NCBI RefSeq assembly: GCF_007748115.1
Contig: NZ_CP036289.1
Coordinates: forward strand, 1,054,001-1,118,000
Origin: Bremerella volcania
GTDB taxonomy: Bacteria > Planctomycetota > Planctomycetia > Pirellulales > Pirellulaceae
Direction: 5' to 3'
Length of the DNA: 64,000 nt
Shown: piece after piece, positions 45,318 through 53,917 of the stretch
Layout of the letters: the number at the start of each line of letters is the position of its first letter
Numbering within the stretch: position 1 is the first letter of the stretch
Notes under the pieces: generated by a model
Database searches by the model: none
What the model saw: only the letters and a program-made list of their open reading frames with translations
Told to the model about the DNA's origin: nothing
Program-made: the position numbers and the translations under genes

Positions 45318-45716
45318 GAGCTATCCTGAAATCTGGGGAGACGTGGGGCGGGAGTATAGCGATCTCGCCAGGCTGTGGCTAGATAGTTTTCCGAGCCGTG
45401 CTGGCACCCTCGGAAAACTTGAGACAATCGCCATGGAAAGCCAACTTCTCGGGTTTTTATGGTGCACCAGCGAGGTTGGTTTTCGGTGTTCTGGGAAGAG
45501 AATATTTCGTAGCCAGCTCGGCTCGGGCGAGTTGCTCTTGCTAGCGGGGGCGTTTATTATCGAAGGCTTCCAATAAACTTTGTTGATATAGCACTAGGGC
45601 TCGATCGAGCCCGCCATTGAATTAAGGATGCAGGGTGCGACGCAGATCGATATCGCGATCTAGCGTACCGATTGGAGTGACCCTGCTGGACGAGGATCGC
45701 GTAGGTTTCCGCTGGT
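45318..45716. other. Divergent intergenic region with two palindromes
   Basis: 399 bases without a gene, between PEGA and PP2C genes. It contains the 11-bp stem hairpin at 45385-45419 (AGTTTTCCGAG / CTCGGAAAACT, 13-base loop). It also contains the perfect 16-base palindrome GGGCTCGATCGAGCCC at 45597-45612, about 105 bases before the PP2C start. Either could be regulatory. Confidence 0.5.
45597..45612. promoter_or_regulatory. 16-bp perfect palindrome upstream of the PP2C gene
   Basis: GGGCTCGATCGAGCCC is perfectly symmetric, with no loop, as for a dimeric repressor site. It follows an AT-rich stretch (TTTGTTGATATAGCAC) that might hold a promoter. Binding is inferred only. Confidence 0.35.
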
Positions 45717-47063
45717 ATGCCCCAGACCGAAAAGCATGATTGGGCCGGATGTCTCCAAGTCGCCGCAATGAGCGACGTCGGGATGCGACGTTCCAACAAT
45801 CAAGACCACTTTGGCGTGGCGATCGCGCAGACCTGGGAAGACTGGCAGGCCCGGGGGCATTTGTTCATCGTCGCCGACGGTATGGGAGCCCACGCCGCGG
45901 GGGAACTGGCCAGCGAAATTGCCGTCGAACAGGTACGGCATCTCTACAAAAAATACATCGGCAAGCGGCCAGCGATGGCGCTTACCTCGGCCATCGAGGA
46001 AGCCAACACCATCATCAATCGCCGGGGGGAATCGAACGCCGCGTTCCACAAAATGGGGACGACGTGCAGTTGTCTGCTGCTGCTGCCGCAAGGCGCGGTG
46101 ATGGGACACGTCGGCGATAGCCGCATTTATCGGCTGCGCGGCGACAAGCTCGAACAGATGACGTTCGACCACAGCATGGCCTGGGAAATCAAGGCCGCCA
46201 CCGCCGGAAAGGACTACTCGTCGGATGTTTACGCGGCGATTCCCAAGAACGTGATTACCCGCTCGCTAGGTCCTTCGGCCGAGGTTGAAGTCGACCTGGA
46301 AGGGGCTTTTCCGCTGGAAGTCGGCGATACGTTCATGATGTGTAGCGACGGAGCGTCCGGTCCTGTGACCGACGAAGAGATTGCCCTGATCCTGCATTCG
46401 CTCGATCCCGCGAAAGCGGCTCAACTCATGATTGACCTGGCCAACCTGCGTGGTGGCCCGGACAACATCACCGTGATCGTCGCCAAGGTTACCGATGAGA
46501 AGATGACCAATGACCCGTGCAAAACGGATCCGTTGATCGAAGAAGAGGACCTTCCTCCGCCGACGGTCGAGCGGCAGAAACGACGAATTCCCCTGACGCT
46601 TTGGATGGGGATCGGTTTGCTGCTGGTCGCCGCCGGGATGGCGTACTACTTAGAACAAATTCCTTACGCCCTGGCTGGCGTATTGGTGGCCTTCGTCGCG
46701 ACGATCATGGCGTTTGTCTATAAGTTCAACGGCGAACTGGTTCCGGTGCCGGTGAAAAAGAAGTTTCGCTTCGGCAAGGGACCTTACTCGGATATTCCCT
46801 GTCACGCCGATTCCAATACGGCTTTGAACCTCAAGATTTTGTACGACGAACTCTCGGACGCGGCGGAGTCCAACAACTGGACGATCGAATGGGAGAGCGT
46901 CCGACAGATGGGGGAACGAGCCGACGGCGAGATGAAGAAGGGGCAGTATTATGGGGCAGCCAGGCACTTTCTGTTGGGAATTGGCTCGCTCATGTCGCAG
47001 ATCCGCGGTCAGAAAGGGGCGAAAAACCCCTTGGAAGATGATTCTCGGGTCGATCTGGCCTGA
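45717..47063 (+). CDS. PP2C-family protein serine/threonine phosphatase with membrane anchor
   Basis: 448 residues. A PP2C domain (about 10-255) has all metal-site motifs: RRSNNQDHFG, FIVADGMGAHAAGE, GHVGDSRIYRL, MMCSDGASG and GGPDNITVIV. Then come a Pro-rich linker and two adjacent membrane helices (about 288-335, LTLWMGIGLLLVAAGMAYYL and LAGVLVAFVATIMAFVY). A cytoplasmic-looking C-terminal region of about 110 residues ends the protein. Such anchors place the phosphatase at the membrane, where it could reverse Ser/Thr kinase action. The tail (ESNNWTIEWESVRQMGERADGEM) is not a recognised domain. LptF/G-type permease follows. Confidence 0.92.
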   Translation: MPQTEKHDWAGCLQVAAMSDVGMRRSNNQDHFGVAIAQTWEDWQARGHLFIVADGMGAHAAGELASEIAVEQVRHLYKKYIGKRPAMALTSAIEEANTIINRRGESNAAFHKMGTTCSCLLLLPQGAVMGHVGDSRIYRLRGDKLEQMTFDHSMAWEIKAATAGKDYSSDVYAAIPKNVITRSLGPSAEVEVDLEGAFPLEVGDTFMMCSDGASGPVTDEEIALILHSLDPAKAAQLMIDLANLRGGPDNITVIVAKVTDEKMTNDPCKTDPLIEEEDLPPPTVERQKRRIPLTLWMGIGLLLVAAGMAYYLEQIPYALAGVLVAFVATIMAFVYKFNGELVPVPVKKKFRFGKGPYSDIPCHADSNTALNLKILYDELSDAAESNNWTIEWESVRQMGERADGEMKKGQYYGAARHFLLGIGSLMSQIRGQKGAKNPLEDDSRVDLA

Positions 47064-47158
47064 TTGTCGTTTTCCCCGTTTCCCATAGTTGCTACAGTAC
47101 GTGCCGATTCTTTTCTTGGCACGGTGCTAGGACCGGATCGAAATGGATTTCGATCGCG

Positions 47159-48349
47159 ATGGGCATATTACAACGCTATATCATCGAAGAGCTGCTAAAG
47201 GTCTTCTTTCTCGCGCTGGTCTCGTTGACGGCCCTCCTGCTTTTCATCGGGCTCGGGCAGCAAGCGATCCGAGAAGGCCTGGGATTCGTCCCGCTGTTGA
47301 AGGCGATTCCGTACCTGCTTCCCAATGCCTTGCGGTTTGCCATTCCCGGTACGATCCTCTTCGCCGTCTGCAATGTGTATGGACGCGTCAGTGCTAGCAA
47401 CGAACTGACCGCGATCAAAGCGGCTGGCATCTCGCCGATCTCGCTGATTGCACCTGGGCTGATTCTGGCGCTGATCCTTTCGCTAGTCTGCGTCTGGCTG
47501 AACGACGTGGCCGTGTCGTGGGGGCATATGGGACTACGGCACGTGGTGATGCAGTCGATCGATGACATCGCCTACAGCGTGCTGCGGACGAAGAAGTCGT
47601 TCTACAGCGATAAGTTTTCGATCCTCGTCAAAGATGTGGAAGGAGATCTGCTGATTCGCCCTGAGATCACCATGACCAAGTCAGGCGACCAGGGAATGGT
47701 GACCATTTCGGCAGCCACCGCTAAACTTGAATCCGATCCGCTGCACAAGCGCGTGATGGTCACGCTGACCGACAGTCGCATCCATTCAACCGGCCCTGAA
47801 GGGCAGTTGTTTGAGCATCCCGGTAGCTTCGTCACCTCGATTCCGCTGGAAGATCCTACCGCCGTCGAAGGGATTCGTGACGCTTCGCATCAACCGATGC
47901 GGCGGATTCCTGTCTGGCAGGCGAAGATGAAAAGCTACCATCACCAGGTATCGCAGGTTCTGGCCGCCAAAGGTGCCGCCTGCCTGGTTACGGGGCAATC
48001 CCCCTCGATCGATGATCCTTCGTGGCTGTATTGGACCAACGAACAGCAGTGGTCGAAAGTTCAGATAAGCCGGTTGAAAACGGAGCCTCATCGCCGCTGG
48101 GCGAATGGGTTCAGTTGCCTGTGCTTCACGCTTTTGGGCATTCCGCTGGCGATTCGTCAGCGTAGTAACGATTTCATCACCAGCTTCTTCACGGCCTTTT
48201 TGCCGGTGCTGCTGCTATATTACCCGTTGATGGCATTGGGAGTCGATCGAGCGAAGGATGGGGACTGGCCGGCGGCGATGGTCTGGCTGGGGAACGTGGT
48301 GGTGATCGCCGTCGGTGGATGGCTCTTGCACCGCACGATGAAGAACTGA
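47159..48349 (+). CDS. LptF/LptG family LPS export permease
   Basis: 396 residues of the YjgP/YjgQ family. Membrane helices sit at about 15-40, 60-80, 100-120 and then three near the C-terminus (325-395). A periplasmic beta-jellyroll-like part lies between them (about 150-300, FSILVKDVEGDLLIRPEI). Starting phrase MGILQRYIIEELLKVFFLALVSLTALL and NELTAIKAAGISPISLIAPGL are diagnostic. It should form the transmembrane part of the Lpt complex that moves lipopolysaccharide outward. Only one LptF/G gene is here. It lies 95 bases after the PP2C gene. Confidence 0.9.
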   Translation: MGILQRYIIEELLKVFFLALVSLTALLLFIGLGQQAIREGLGFVPLLKAIPYLLPNALRFAIPGTILFAVCNVYGRVSASNELTAIKAAGISPISLIAPGLILALILSLVCVWLNDVAVSWGHMGLRHVVMQSIDDIAYSVLRTKKSFYSDKFSILVKDVEGDLLIRPEITMTKSGDQGMVTISAATAKLESDPLHKRVMVTLTDSRIHSTGPEGQLFEHPGSFVTSIPLEDPTAVEGIRDASHQPMRRIPVWQAKMKSYHHQVSQVLAAKGAACLVTGQSPSIDDPSWLYWTNEQQWSKVQISRLKTEPHRRWANGFSCLCFTLLGIPLAIRQRSNDFITSFFTAFLPVLLLYYPLMALGVDRAKDGDWPAAMVWLGNVVVIAVGGWLLHRTMKN

Positions 48350-48384
48350 CAGTTGGAGGTTTTCAAGCCCGAAAAGCGAATTTC

Positions 48385-48533
48385 GGTGACCCAGAGAGAT
48401 TCCTCTCTGGGTGCCGCAGGCACAAGCGGCTCATACGTCAGGTCTGAGTGAAGTAGAACGTCTCTATTTTAAGAACGTCCATTCATTAGCCGCTTGTCGG
48501 CTACGCCGACCCAGAGAGAAATCTCTCTGGGAC
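48385..48533. repeat. Nested CCAGAGAG repeat pair (copies 3 and 4) with inner inverted arms
   Basis: Two CCAGAGAG hairpins (48385-48415 and 48508-48533) flank about 90 bases. Just inside them are ACAAGCGGCT and its exact complement AGCCGCTTGT, so the whole 149 bases can fold into a large cross-like structure. The gap 48350-48560 otherwise has nothing visible. Confidence 0.7.
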
Positions 48534-48560
48534 ACTCTTCTGCTCAACTCTGAAAGTCCG

Positions 48561-48800
48561 CTAGTCGCTTAGTTCGGCCGTTCTTCCACAGAAAGGGCAT
48601 GCCGCGGCAGCGGCCGGATCGAACTCTTCGTCCTCGTCATCGCTCCGGAACGCTTCGGTCTGGCGGAATCCGCAGTCAGGGCACTTGTGTTCCCACGAGA
48701 TGATCTCGAGTTCATCGTTTTGAAAGTGATTCTGCTGGCACGTCAAAAGTTCCGAGCCGCACTTGGGGCAACCGCCAATGGTGATACGCTCGCGAGACAT
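48561..48800 (-). CDS. Small zinc-ribbon-like protein
   Basis: 79 residues with three Cys pairs: CPKCG near the N-terminus, CPDCG in the middle and CPFCG near the C-terminus. These are enough for one or two zinc-ribbon sites. The segment between the first and second (about 18-40) holds a fourth Cys (CQQNH) and an aromatic-rich strand. An acidic stretch (RSDDEDEEFDPAAAAA) precedes the last knuckle. It is likely a zinc-binding regulator or an RNA/protein adaptor, with no identified family. ATG 48800 with AAGAGC upstream. It lies downstream of the TIM-barrel gene and its terminator. Confidence 0.8.
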   Translation of the reverse strand: MSRERITIGGCPKCGSELLTCQQNHFQNDELEIISWEHKCPDCGFRQTEAFRSDDEDEEFDPAAAAACPFCGRTAELSD

Positions 48801-48824
48801 AAGCTCTTACTTCCAAGGACAAAA

Positions 48825-48855
48825 AAAGCAGGCCCCTAAAGAACCTGCTAATAGT
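48825..48855 (-). terminator. Terminator of the TIM-barrel gene
   Basis: On the minus strand: AGCAGGTTC, short loop, GGGGCCTGCT, then a run of seven T. It lies 35-60 bases downstream of the gene end at 48888. Confidence 0.85.
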
Positions 48856-48887
48856 ATGAACCATTTCACTTCGCGAGTCATCGCGCA

Positions 48888-49898
48888 TCAAAAGCCGCGA
48901 GCGGCGATGACGTCTTCGAAGTCGCGGAGGTGGTAGCCGACGCCGGCGAAGTCGAGGACGCGGCAGAAACCACGCAGGGCCACGCCGAACCCGTCGGGAC
49001 CGCTGAAGCCGCCGAACTGACCGCCACCTTTGACGTGGGGTTCCAGGTCGCAGAAGACGCCGGGGATGCCGCGCTTCTTCAACTTCTTTTCCAGCTTCGG
49101 AATCGACAAGGCAAAGTCCCGCATGATGCGTTCGTAGGCGCTATCACCCAGATCGGACGGGACGAAGTTCTTCAAAGCGTCTTCGTCGATGTGCCCCTTT
49201 TCGCCCACGGGCTTGGTGATTTTGTAGTCTTTAACGTGCATCCAGCCCATGCCTGGCTTCATGACGACGTACTGGTCGTATACTTCGTCAGGCGTGTAGC
49301 CTTGGCAGACGAGGTTGCCGGCGTCGAAGATCAGCATCATGGCCGGGTGATTCACCTTCTTATGAATCTCGGCGAGGATGTCGCCGTTCTGGCCGATCAG
49401 GTTGGCTTCGACTTCCAAGCCGAAGGTCAGATCGCTACGGTGGCAAGCCTCGGCGATTTGACCGAGTTGGTCGACGGCCTGGGCGATGTGGTCTTTCGGA
49501 TCGGTTCCCTTGGGGTGATAGAACGAGAAGCCGCGGATCAGTTTGGTCTCGAACGCATGAGCCAGTTCGCACGCCTTGCTGACGTCCTTCTCCAGGTACT
49601 TCTTGAAGGGAACGAAGCGGTTCTTGGTGCCGTCTTCCTGATCGAGCAGCTTGACCTTGCCGATGGGGGAGCCCAGGGACGAAACGTTCAGGCCGTACTC
49701 GCCTTCCAGCGTTCGTAGCTTGGCGATCTCGGCCTTGGTCAGCTCCATGACATTCTTGATGCCGTTGCCGACGTCGATGAAGCGAATGCTGTAGTATTCC
49801 AGCCCCAAAGCAGCGAAGGCGCTGAACTGTTGTTCGGCCGTCTTCTGGTTGGCAGATTCGTCAGCAAAACCGGTCAAAATCACTTGGGACGTGGTCAT
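48888..49898 (-). CDS. Sugar phosphate isomerase/epimerase (TIM-barrel, AP endonuclease 2 family)
   Basis: 336 residues from ATG 49898. TIM-barrel family with metal-binding acidic and His residues in patterns such as GLEVEANLIGQNGDILAEIHKKV, MLIFDAGNLVCQGYTPDEVY, GWMHVKDYKI and a late DLEPHVKGGGQFGG. Planctomycetes carry many copies, usually of unknown sugar substrate, often next to oxidoreductases. Here it is isolated and ends at its own terminator. It might act in inositol, hydroxypyruvate or rare-sugar metabolism, but nothing in the window points to one. Confidence 0.9.
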   Translation of the reverse strand: MTTSQVILTGFADESANQKTAEQQFSAFAALGLEYYSIRFIDVGNGIKNVMELTKAEIAKLRTLEGEYGLNVSSLGSPIGKVKLLDQEDGTKNRFVPFKKYLEKDVSKACELAHAFETKLIRGFSFYHPKGTDPKDHIAQAVDQLGQIAEACHRSDLTFGLEVEANLIGQNGDILAEIHKKVNHPAMMLIFDAGNLVCQGYTPDEVYDQYVVMKPGMGWMHVKDYKITKPVGEKGHIDEDALKNFVPSDLGDSAYERIMRDFALSIPKLEKKLKKRGIPGVFCDLEPHVKGGGQFGGFSGPDGFGVALRGFCRVLDFAGVGYHLRDFEDVIAARGF

Positions 49899-50249
49899 GT
49901 CGTCATTCCAGCTCGTGTCGCGTAACAATTCTCTAGTGCATTAAGGTTCATGCACGGGAAGTGGTATTGTGAATGCCAGGACACGCCGTCGCAAGTGCCC
50001 CGCGAAAAGAGGGGGATGCTGTGGAGGGCTAAGACCGTGGAAGAGAGAAGAGTAACCACGGATTACACGGATGAACACGGATATAGAGAGAAGGATACCG
50101 GGCTCGGGAAACACGATTGAGAACCTGCCGTTAGCGTTGATCAGGCACGATCCGTCAAGTACTTTGAGGGATCTACCGAATGAGCGGCCAAGGATCCTCG
50201 TCGCTTTCATCATGCCAAATCTAGCCTCTTCTGGTGAGTGGAGAACAAA
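49899..50249. other. Intergenic region with a dispersed CCACGGATTACACGGATG repeat
   Basis: 351 bases between divergent genes. At 50056-50083 there is CCACGGATTACACGGATGAA followed by CACGGAT, the reverse complement of a motif found at 26478-26504. A partial match (CCACGGATGACGCGGG) lies at 23644-23659. The remainder shows nothing recognisable. Confidence 0.55.
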
Positions 50250-51767
50250 GTGGGAAGCCTCCGAATTGTTGCGATTGCTGCGTGCATCCTCTGGGCTAAT
50301 GCCACCATCGCCACGGCCGGGCCGTGGCAGGCCAACGGGTTCAAAGTGGGGGAAGTCTCGGCCACCACGGCGGTCGTCTGGACGCGCTTGACCAAGAATC
50401 AGGATCGCATCGATCGCCCCGAAGTACAGCCGATCATCTATTACCGCAATTCAAAAACAGGGAAGCTGCTGCTCAAACCGGATGACGGTCGGGAGGACTG
50501 GATCGTCGAGAACGTCGACAACAGCGTGGCCAATAAGGACACCGTGTACACGCCAGTGCCGAAGTATCCCGAAGGAGAGTCGCTTGAGACCGTCGACGGA
50601 GCGGTACCAGGTGCCCCAGGCCAGGTTCGCGTGCGGTACCGGGCGCACGGTAGCCAGCCGTGGCAAGAGACCCAGTGGGTCACCGTCGGTGCGGAACAGG
50701 ATTATACCCATTCGTTTCGGCTCAAGGATCTGAAACCGGGAACACGCTACCAGGTGATCGTCCAGTCTCGTCTGGAAGAGGGGCATAGCGGAGCGACGCT
50801 CACTGGTGAGTTCGGAACGGCACCGGCGGCTTCGGAGGAAAGGGCCGTTTCGTTTGTGGTTTCCACGTGTCAGGCCTATATCCACCAGGACGATCGCGAA
50901 GGGGGCTTCAAAATCTATCGCGAAATGGAGAAGCTGCATCCTGACTTTTTCGTCCAGTGTGGTGACTTCGTTTACTTCGATCGCATGGCGAAGAATCTAG
51001 ACCTGGCGCGGTGGCATTTTCATCGCATGTTCAGCCTGCCGTTTCTCCGTCAGTTTCACCAGGTGGTGCCGTGCTACTACATGAAGGACGATCACGATAC
51101 GTGGATGGACGATTGCTATCCGCAGATGGAATCGGTCTTCATGGGGACGTTTACCTTCGAGCAAGGGAAACAGTTGTTTCGGGAACAATTGCCGATGAGC
51201 GAGCTTCCCTATCGGACGTTTCGCTGGGGGAAGGATCTGCAGATCTGGCTGGTGGAAGGGCGAGAGTTTCGCTCAAACAATAAAGACCCTGACGGTCCCC
51301 ACAAGACGATCTGGGGGGCCGAGCAGATGGCATGGTTCAAGCAGTCAGTGACCGAGTCGGACGCGACCTTCAAGATCCTGATGTCGCCGACGCCGATTGT
51401 GGGGCCTGACCGCGAGAACAAGTTCGATAACCACTCCAACGTCAACTGGAAGCACGAAGGGGATATCGTCCGCCAGTTCATCGCCCAGCAGAAAAATATG
51501 TTCGTGGTGTGTGGTGATCGACACTGGCAATTTGCTTCGGAAGATCTGGAGACCGGCATCCGTGAGTTCTCGTGCGGCCCTGCTTCCGATGAGCACGCCG
51601 GCGGGTGGACCAACGATATGGTTCGGGCCGAACATCATTATCTGAATGTCACCGGAGGCTTCTTAGGCGGCTTTGTGGAACATCAGGATGGCAAGCCGAC
51701 GTTGACCTTTCGCTATTACGACGTGGCAGGGAAACCACTGTATGAGGAAACGTTCACCGCGAAGTGA
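50250..51767 (+). CDS. PhoD-like alkaline phosphatase family protein (secreted)
   Basis: 505 residues from GTG 50250, which follows GGAGAA at ideal spacing. A signal peptide covers about residues 1-23 (LRIVAIAACILWANATIATA). An N-terminal immunoglobulin-like/FN3-like region (about 25-190, FKVGEVSATTAVVWTRLTKN) precedes the metallophosphatase domain (about 200-500). Metal-site segments are CQAYIHQDD, VQCGDFVYFD, YYMKDDHDTWMDD and VVCGDRHWQF. PhoD enzymes cleave phosphodiesters and monoesters outside the cell, often under phosphate limitation. No Pho box was recognised upstream. Confidence 0.92.
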   Translation: MGSLRIVAIAACILWANATIATAGPWQANGFKVGEVSATTAVVWTRLTKNQDRIDRPEVQPIIYYRNSKTGKLLLKPDDGREDWIVENVDNSVANKDTVYTPVPKYPEGESLETVDGAVPGAPGQVRVRYRAHGSQPWQETQWVTVGAEQDYTHSFRLKDLKPGTRYQVIVQSRLEEGHSGATLTGEFGTAPAASEERAVSFVVSTCQAYIHQDDREGGFKIYREMEKLHPDFFVQCGDFVYFDRMAKNLDLARWHFHRMFSLPFLRQFHQVVPCYYMKDDHDTWMDDCYPQMESVFMGTFTFEQGKQLFREQLPMSELPYRTFRWGKDLQIWLVEGREFRSNNKDPDGPHKTIWGAEQMAWFKQSVTESDATFKILMSPTPIVGPDRENKFDNHSNVNWKHEGDIVRQFIAQQKNMFVVCGDRHWQFASEDLETGIREFSCGPASDEHAGGWTNDMVRAEHHYLNVTGGFLGGFVEHQDGKPTLTFRYYDVAGKPLYEETFTAK

Positions 51768-51876
51768 TCACAAAGTGCCCAGGGCAAATGCAGGCAAACT
51801 TTTCTCGTGACCCGCACGCGTTCTTTCCGATGAAGAAAAGAGGCGAGCCAGTACCAACGAGAAAAGGGAGTCAGCG

Positions 51877-52539
51877 GTGTATTGCTCGAACTGTGGCGTC
51901 AAAGCAGGCGGCAACTTTTGTTTTCAATGCGGAAGTCGACTTCAGTACACGGAAGACGTCGTCTCAGAAGACTTGATACCGACGATTGAGTCTTGGGACG
52001 AGGACGCCGACTACGAACGCATTGCCCGGCATCCCGACGTACGTACTGCCATTGCCAGCCATGCAGCGCAAGCACGGCCAGGGCTCTCGGCGGAAGCATT
52101 GATGGAGATCGCCGACAAGGTGGTTCCCATCGGCATCTCTTACTCCGCCGTGGCATCGATCGCCCAGCCGATGTGGGCCTCGTTGGGCGTGCGAACCGGC
52201 AAGCAGCGCTCGGCCGTTCTGGCGTTGCCGATCGGACGAGTCATGGCCCGCGTGCTGTGCAGCCTGGCCAAGAATCAACAGGCGGTGCAGCGGGTCGAGC
52301 AAGAGGCGGACGGATGCACCATCCAGGCCGAGTTGCCGTCGAGCATCTGGGCGATGCAAGGAATCTTGACCGTCAAGCTCGCCCGGCAAGACGACGGCTG
52401 CGTCGTCACGGTCGCCACCGATATCCCTGGCCAGGCATTCGACTGGGGAATGAGCCAGCGATGTTTGGATACATTGCTGCAAGAGATTCAGCAAGATCTG
52501 GGCTTACCGCCCGGCGAGCCGCGGAGTCAGGCCGCTTAG
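51877..52539 (+). CDS. Zinc-ribbon protein of unknown function
   Basis: 220 residues from GTG 51877 (GGGAG upstream). An N-terminal zinc ribbon has two Cys pairs (YCSNCGVKAGGNFCFQCGSRL). An acidic linker and helical part (about 40-90) lead to a beta-rich C-terminal domain (about 130-210). The latter has CTIQAELPSSIWAMQGILTVKLARQDDGCVVTVATDIPGQAFDWG, reminiscent of a START-like or SHOCT-associated fold. Planctomycetes carry many zinc-ribbon proteins of this type. No function is assigned. It is isolated from its neighbours by about 110 bases before it and 37 after it. Confidence 0.75.
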   Translation: MYCSNCGVKAGGNFCFQCGSRLQYTEDVVSEDLIPTIESWDEDADYERIARHPDVRTAIASHAAQARPGLSAEALMEIADKVVPIGISYSAVASIAQPMWASLGVRTGKQRSAVLALPIGRVMARVLCSLAKNQQAVQRVEQEADGCTIQAELPSSIWAMQGILTVKLARQDDGCVVTVATDIPGQAFDWGMSQRCLDTLLQEIQQDLGLPPGEPRSQAA

Positions 52540-52576
52540 CGAAGTCGTCGCGACCTGATTTTTCCCATGCCTGTCC

Positions 52577-52960
52577 TTAAATCACCGTCAATTCATCCGG
52601 GGGCGTTTCGTTGTAGTGTTCGACGGTGATGGTCGAACTGATGCCGCCGCGGGGGGTGAATTCGGCTCGGACTTGCATCCAGCGGGGCTGTAGGCACTCG
52701 ACCAGGTCGTTGAGGATGACGTTGGTCACGTTTTCGTAGAAGATCCCCTGATTGCGGTAGGCCTGCATGTACATCTTCAGGCTCTTCAGTTCCACGCACA
52801 GGGCTTCGGGAATGTACGTGATATGAATCGTGCCGAAATCAGGCTGACCGGTTTTGGGGCAGACCGAAGTGAACTCAGGCACACTGATTTCGATCTCGTA
52901 ATCTCGGTTGGGATGCTGGTTCTCGAAGGTTTCGAGAAGTCCGCGATTCTCTTCTGACAC
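52577..52960 (-). CDS. queF: NADPH-dependent 7-cyano-7-deazaguanine reductase
   Basis: 127 residues of the short (YkvM-type) QueF, which reduces preQ0 to preQ1 in queuosine synthesis. The active-site Cys is in [14 protein letters not shown], and the family motif is [27 protein letters not shown] chose GTG 52960 because GAGGAG lies at good spacing before it. A longer reading frame to 53191 has no conserved residues. It is divergent from queE, 270 bases away. The shared region probably holds both promoters. No riboswitch was recognised in it. Confidence 0.95.
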   Translation of the reverse strand: MSEENRGLLETFENQHPNRDYEIEISVPEFTSVCPKTGQPDFGTIHITYIPEALCVELKSLKMYMQAYRNQGIFYENVTNVILNDLVECLQPRWMQVRAEFTPRGGISSTITVEHYNETPPDELTVI

Positions 52961-53230
52961 GGTCCGATTCTCCTCATTGATGGGTAAACTGCTATTTTGG
53001 AGGCAAACAAGTCTCCTGGCTAGACCCGGCTTTGGGCGGAGAATTCGATATTTTCCCTTGCGGTCTGCCGAACTTGCTCCACACGAAGTCGGTCTTGGCG
53101 GGTATCTTGAAGGATTCCACCAAGCACGCTTCTGACCAGCGTGAAGGACGGAACACTCGAATGTTGCTTCCCGGGACGGTTTCTCGCGCACTCAAGAGCG
53201 ACGAATCATTCAACAAGCGGACCTGTCTGC

Positions 53231-53917
53231 GTGCGAATAGCTGAAATTTATCCATCGATCCAGGGCGAAGGCCTACTGACCGGCGAACCCAGCACGTTCG
53301 TCCGGGCCAGCGGTTGCAATTTGCGCTGCTGGTTCTGCGATACGCCGCATGCCTCGTGGAACCCCGAAGGGGAAGATCTCTCGGTGGCCGAGATCTTGGG
53401 CCGCATCGAACTGTTGGAAGTCGAAAAGGTGGTGCTTACCGGCGGCGAGCCGATGCTTTTTGCCGAGATGATTCCGCTGTGCGAGGGAATCCGGCGTTCG
53501 GGCCGCCATATCACGATTGAAACGGCCGGGACGCTGCATCTTCCCTTGCCATGCGATTTGATGTCGATCAGTCCCAAGCTTTCCAACTCAATACCGGATG
53601 CCCAGGACTTTCCGCGGTGGTACAAACGGCACGATCAGACGCGCGATCAACCCGAGGTGATTCAGCGGCTGATCGATGAGTTCCCGTATCAATTCAAGTT
53701 CGTGATCGATAAGCGGGAAGACTGCGACGAGGTGCTGACCTACCTGGGGAGGTTCCCCGGCATTCTTCGCGACCGGGTCTACGTGATGCCGCAAGGAACC
53801 GAACAGACCCAGTTGGAAGCGACTACCGAGTGGCTCAAGCCGTGGTCCCAGGAGCACGGCCTGCAGCTTTGCCACCGCAAGCAAATCGAATGGTTCGGAT
53901 TTGCTCGCGGGACTTAG
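53231..53917 (+). CDS. queE: 7-carboxy-7-deazaguanine synthase
   Basis: 228-residue radical-SAM enzyme that forms the 7-deazaguanine ring before preQ0. The N-terminus IAEIYPSIQGEGLLTGEPSTFVR is diagnostic. The iron-sulfur motif is CNLRCWFC, the Gly motif is VVLTGGEPM, and ETAGTLHL, SISPKLSNS and YVMPQG complete the family. The GTG at 53231 is the best start, although the ribosome site is weak. The gene overlaps the convergent FHA gene by 4 bases at its end. queC and queD are not in this window. Confidence 0.93.
   Translation: MRIAEIYPSIQGEGLLTGEPSTFVRASGCNLRCWFCDTPHASWNPEGEDLSVAEILGRIELLEVEKVVLTGGEPMLFAEMIPLCEGIRRSGRHITIETAGTLHLPLPCDLMSISPKLSNSIPDAQDFPRWYKRHDQTRDQPEVIQRLIDEFPYQFKFVIDKREDCDEVLTYLGRFPGILRDRVYVMPQGTEQTQLEATTEWLKPWSQEHGLQLCHRKQIEWFGFARGT

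Noticed and set aside
45645-45662. Near-palindrome around GATCGATATCGCGATC
   Set aside because: Imperfect symmetry and common in GATC-rich sequence. Weaker than the perfect 16-base palindrome nearby.
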